A program made the position numbers and the translations under genes. From Heliocidaris tuberculata (lineage: Eukaryota > Echinodermata > Echinoidea > Camarodonta > Echinometridae): a stretch of DNA of 64,000 nt. Positions 59,901-64,000 of the stretch are shown here, one piece after another; position 1 is the first letter of the stretch, and every line of letters starts with the position of its first letter. The notes under the pieces were generated by a model. It ran no database searches. It saw nothing but the letters and a program-made list of their open reading frames with translations, and was not told the origin of the DNA. The DNA lies in NCBI GenBank assembly GCA_025618425.1, contig CM046845.1, forward strand, positions 8,239,491 to 8,303,490, given 5' to 3'.

Positions 59901-61012
59901 GAAGAAATTCAGGAAGGCGTATATAGACCCACTCCCTAAGAATGATGTTGGTTGATTGGCTTTCTCAGTAAAATGCCATAGCATGGTTATCAATATTGTC
60001 AACATATAGTATATAGTATATAGCTTAAAGTTGGCAAGAAACTTGAGCAAAAAAGCAAAAGGGTTGCCTTTGCTTGAACTACCTACTGAAGATGATGTTG
60101 GTTTACTTTCTTTTTTGAGTTGAGTTATCAGAGCATGAAATAGCAAAAAAAGAAAGGGAAAAGGATGCTGGTTAATCTTCACTTTACCCATCCGCTAAGG
60201 ATGATGCTGGTACCTTTGCCTTTTCAAGTGAATGTAGTTGCACTCTTTGAGTCAAGAAATTTACTGTCATCATATCAGCCCTAAGCAAACTCATTTGTGA
60301 AAGAAATACTGTCTGTCATTTTCTAACCTTTAAAATGTATCAGGTTTCATGATTACAGAACTTTACTGTTCTGAATCATTGAGGGGAACTTGATTCATAT
60401 TATTTGCAATTATCAGTAAATGTTTGAGCTTACACACTTGTGCTTTATGGCCTTTCATTATTGTTTGCTGATATTCAGGTTTGATAAAGTGTCGAAATAT
60501 GACTCCTGTTGGTTTTTACTGTTTTTTGCATGTTTTCATGTTCTTTTTAAAATAGTCAAAGTATGTTCCAGTCACTATCTCTATCTTGCATTCAGTAGAC
60601 TGTTTGTCTTGCTTCACTTCTTTCACTTACTCTTACATGTAGTTCTTTTGACTTCTTTTCCTGTGTATTCTGTCCTTTTTTACAACTTTGACTGACTAAA
60701 TGTCATTTGATAATTTTTGTTATGACTTGGATGTTAATGTTGTGTAAATTAAAGAGTTGGTGATGTAGCTGTTAATAGAATGTCTTTTTAAATATTTTTT
60801 TTTACCATACATGTGTACTTGAGTATTCAGAAAATATCACAAGCTTAGAACCATGAAGTATTTGAAACACTTGGTTCTCAAAATTTTTTGCAATCGTATA
60901 CATGTATATTAGCAAAGTAATGTTCACCATTGGAAATACATGACTTGCAATGCTTAAAGCCAAAATTAGTGTCAGACATTTTGCTATCAATGAAAGGGGC
61001 TATGAAACTTAT
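59901..61012 (+). other. CDT1 3' UTR / downstream region
   Basis: Directly after the stop, three imperfect units (near 59930, 60080 and 60190) share (C/G)CTA(A/C)(T/G)(A/G)A(A/G)GATGATG(T/C)TGGT and T-rich text, perhaps an old local duplication in the 3' UTR. ATTAAA at 60748-60753 is a candidate poly-A signal. No other gene seen. Confidence 0.4.
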
Positions 61013-61546
61013 AGGAAAAGTCCACCCTGATATCAACTTGTTAAAAAAAAAAAAAACAGTAAATTTTAAACAACAGATCAATGAAGGTTTGTGCAAAATC
61101 TGATAAGAAATTAGAAAGTTATGAATTTTTGAAGTTATGAAATTTTTTGAACACAAATAGGCAACTCTGTGACGTACATCTTGCGAGCTCCTCTCCCATT
61201 TGTCCTGTACTAAAAAAAAATCATAGATTTCCATTTCCTTTAGAGAAAATATTTGATAATACATGCACCAAAGATATAATCATTGTACCTATATGAAACA
61301 ATTCTATTTCTTTATCAACAACTAAGAAAGAATATTTATGAAACTTTCTCTACTCAGCAATTGGAAGAGGAGCTTGCAAGATATATGTCACTGAGTTGCC
61401 AATTTGTGTGATTGTTCACAACTTCAAAAATTCATAACTTCCTTATTTCTTTACAGATTTTGCTCAAACTTCCACTAATTAATATGTTTCTCTCATTTTT
61501 CTCCTGTTACTCAAATCAACTAAATACCTGGGGGGACTTCCCCTTT
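61013..61546. mobile_element. long-TIR element, AAGTCCACCCTGATATCAA family (copy 2)
   Basis: About 530 bp. Left GGAAAAGTCCACCCTGATAT, right end GGGGGACTTCCCC preceded by AAATCAACTAAATACC. Inner blocks ATCTGATAAGAAATTAGAAA, GCAACTCTGTGACGTA and their mirrored counterparts correspond one by one to 35213-35745. No frame. Confidence 0.85.
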
Positions 61547-63727
61547 AAAAGCCTCTTAAACCATAAAATTTCTCACATGGGACATATAATGTAGAAGATA
61601 TTAAGTTCTGTTTTACATTGATGTACAATCATTCACAAAAGTTTACAAAATTCATTTACTTTAAGAAAAAACCATTTAACTTAAACCAATTAGTCATAGC
61701 AACTTATTCATCTTTCAATTTGCAAGAGATGGTGCTTACACTTTACATTTGTGAGAGCTGCCTTGATCTTCTGACAGGAACCTGAGGGATCCTTCACAAG
61801 AATTCTCTGAATTACATGGTCATCACGGGAGGAGTTGCAGTAGTTTGTATTGAACAACTGCAGCTTTTCTGGTCAGAAGATGAAATTTTTTAGAAATTTT
61901 GAAATGGCATTGTGCACACCAGTCTTGAAGCAACCAATCTCTTGCTAATTTGACATTCACACTTTCAGAGTAGCCCTCCTGATGGAGGGTCACTGAAATT
62001 TTTAAACATTTTTGGGGGGCATGTTGCATTACAGACAAAATGTCATAAAAAACCTGTCTTTGCAAAAAAAAAAAAAAAAATCATTTATATGGGATTAAGC
62101 ACTACTATTGTGATATGGACCACAAGTTAATGGAAAAAGCAGGCGTTTAATCTGCATTACTCATTATCTTTGGGAGGATAATAAATGGTATTGGCTGTAT
62201 TATGCCTGAAATGCAACAAATTTTCATCCTTAAATCCAATTTGATATGTGCATTTTATATAGTTACACATTAATTGTAATAAAAATGATACAAAATTGCT
62301 GTCAGCTTTTTATTGGTAGGGAATGTCCTAATATTGGAATTCAAGAACATGTTAATTGAATAATTTATTCTGTATCTCTATTACATGATTGAATTGACTT
62401 ATAGAATAACCTGCTCTGTTATACATCTATTGTTTTACAAAATAAATATTACATATAATGTTATGTTAGGTCTTATCTGTTTCTACATTTATCAAAGTAT
62501 TTGATGATTTTTAAACATGCATCCCATTTGCAATTGATATTTGTATGCATGTAATGGAATTTCATCACAAAATATGTAATTTAATCTCCATAATTACATG
62601 GACATGGGAATAACCAACACTTGAAGAATGATTGGCTTTTGATTATTTTAGATTATTTTTTCTGTAGCATTGCCATGTAGGTATTAACCTGAGAAACAAA
62701 CTTACAAACTGGTAAATGTTCATGTATTTCTATTGCCAATTGATTGTGATTGTGAGTTATTACATTTTCAGAAGGAGAATTGCAATTGATGGTTGGGGGC
62801 ATTAAAACAATTTACGAGGAGTTAATTGCTCTTTGTTTTGATCAGATACACAGATACATGTGAACAATATGACCTTTTCCAACATTTTAATCACAAATAG
62901 TAATCGATAATGTCTATACAGGACAAGCATGTTAGATAATAAGGTTGTTGCCCTTGTAATACATCAGTTTATTATTGTTCACTCAATTTTTATCATGTTC
63001 AAGTTTGTATTAATATGTAAATATTTACATCTGTTATTGAGGATTATTTTGTAATAAATGTATTATGTAACCACCTAATGTTTGATGCCTATTAATATCT
63101 TTATATGAGGAATATATTCATTCTTAGAACAACGGCATATTGTGACATGATTTGTATCTCATGATTAGGCATAAACAGTCATATAGAAAGATAATAATAT
63201 CATAAACATATATTTCTTTTAAATTAGGAGTCTCGACATGGTCGGTCACTCTTCTGAGGAGATAGTGAGGGTTACTCGGATAAAGATGAAAAGATATGTA
63301 ACTGATAACATATCAATGGCATGTAGACACAGTCTTTTTCAATGTACAAATTCCGTTTGGGGCATTTTGTCAAGTAAACCTTTATAAATTAAAATATAAA
63401 AGCACAGAACGTAGGCTTGAAGTAGTCTGAATAACGGGTAAGAATGATGTGTCTCCATGTACATCCCTACATTGGATGAAGTTTATTTACCCTTGGGTCT
63501 TAACAACACAGTTATTCATACCCTTACCAAGTTTTTAAATTTTTAAAAATTTTGTTTTGTGACAAATTTGTCATGATTTATGTTACTTGGGCATGCTACA
63601 AATCAATTGTTAAAATAATTACACAAGACAATTTAACCAATCTAATGATTCAGAGGTAATTTATTCACTTTTTTTTAAAAAGATGGCTTGTCCATAATTT
63701 TTCATACCCTTTCTTAAATAGGGGGTC
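61547..63727. other. intergenic, no gene recognised
   Basis: About 2.2 kb of AT-rich sequence without long frames, repeats of note or RNA genes. The 80-codon minus-strand frame at 61823-62065 resembles nothing known to me. Confidence 0.4.
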
Positions 63728-63995
63728 CTCTCGCTATTCATAAAGACTGCTATTCATAGAAAACCGCTATTCATTTAACACACGTTCTGAATAGCGGTCT
63801 TTATGAATAGTTATGAATAGTGGTCCTTATGAACGGAAGTCCTTATGAATGGCGAGGTAATTTGTCTATGGTTTGCTCGCTATGTAGAAGGACCGCTATT
63901 CATACAAAACCGCTATTCATTTAGTCACGCGTTACGATTAGCGGTCCTTATGAATAAGTGGTCCTTATGAATAGCGGTCCTTATGACTAGCAAAG
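63728..63995. repeat. two tandem hairpin units built on ACCGCTATTCAT
   Basis: Each unit of about 130 bp has CCGCTATTCAT-type words on its left half and ATGAATAGCGGTCCTTATGA-type words on its right half. The units are at about 63728-63860 and 63862-63990. No coding frame. The window ends within a few bases of the second unit. Confidence 0.8.
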
Positions 63996-64000
63996 TTACC

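Noticed and set aside
1..64000. Gene cluster or defence-type system linking the four genes
   Set aside because: NPEPL1, TADA1, RABGGTA and CDT1 are widely conserved housekeeping genes with unrelated functions and separate promoters; nothing supports a joint system.

Overview
This window is animal (metazoan) nuclear DNA: AT-rich, with small GT-AG exons in large introns and dense palindromic repeats and microsatellites. Gene content (NPEPL1, TADA1, RABGGTA and a CDT1 that keeps its PIP degron), the repeat style (hairpin MITE-like elements, tRNA-derived SINE remnants, LINE tails ending in penta/hexanucleotide repeats) and an excess of the palindrome TACATGTA suggest a marine invertebrate deuterostome, most likely an echinoderm such as a sea urchin or sea star. 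The species is inference. There is one 500-N assembly gap (25503-26002). No prokaryotic features, CRISPR arrays or structural RNA genes were seen.

Layout: (1) 1-5890, no gene recognised; it holds a foldback element, a microsatellite, a hairpin and a perfect-period 368-bp tandem duplication. (2) 5891-20405, minus strand: NPEPL1, an M17 aminopeptidase, 12 coding exons, 523 aa. (3) 20406-31600, between the divergent NPEPL1 and TADA1: minisatellite, LINE tails, the gap, and a decodable stack of nested transposon insertions. (4) 31657-32670, plus strand: TADA1 (SAGA subunit), CDS in one exon. (5) 32671-38472, no gene, three or more inverted-repeat elements. (6) 38473-48347, minus strand: RABGGTA, 12 coding exons, 581 aa. 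(7) 48348-51987, repeat-rich spacer. (8) 51988-59900, plus strand: CDT1 replication licensing factor, 10 exons, 688 aa, with a LINE reverse-transcriptase remnant, a SINE and a partial exon duplication in its introns. (9) 59901-64000, no gene, repeats.

The four genes are housekeeping genes with unrelated roles (peptide hydrolysis, SAGA-dependent transcription, Rab prenylation, origin licensing). Nothing in the sequence indicates they work as a unit. I found no novel gene system. The most informative material is in the repeats: two hAT-type elements with perfect 8-bp target duplications nested in older repeats, several hairpin families whose ends look alike, a superfamily of long-inverted-repeat elements sharing an internal module, and an approximately 880-bp foldback. 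Exon junctions were set by hand from GT/AG sites, phase continuity and remembered family sequences; each gene model keeps one open frame across all junctions.
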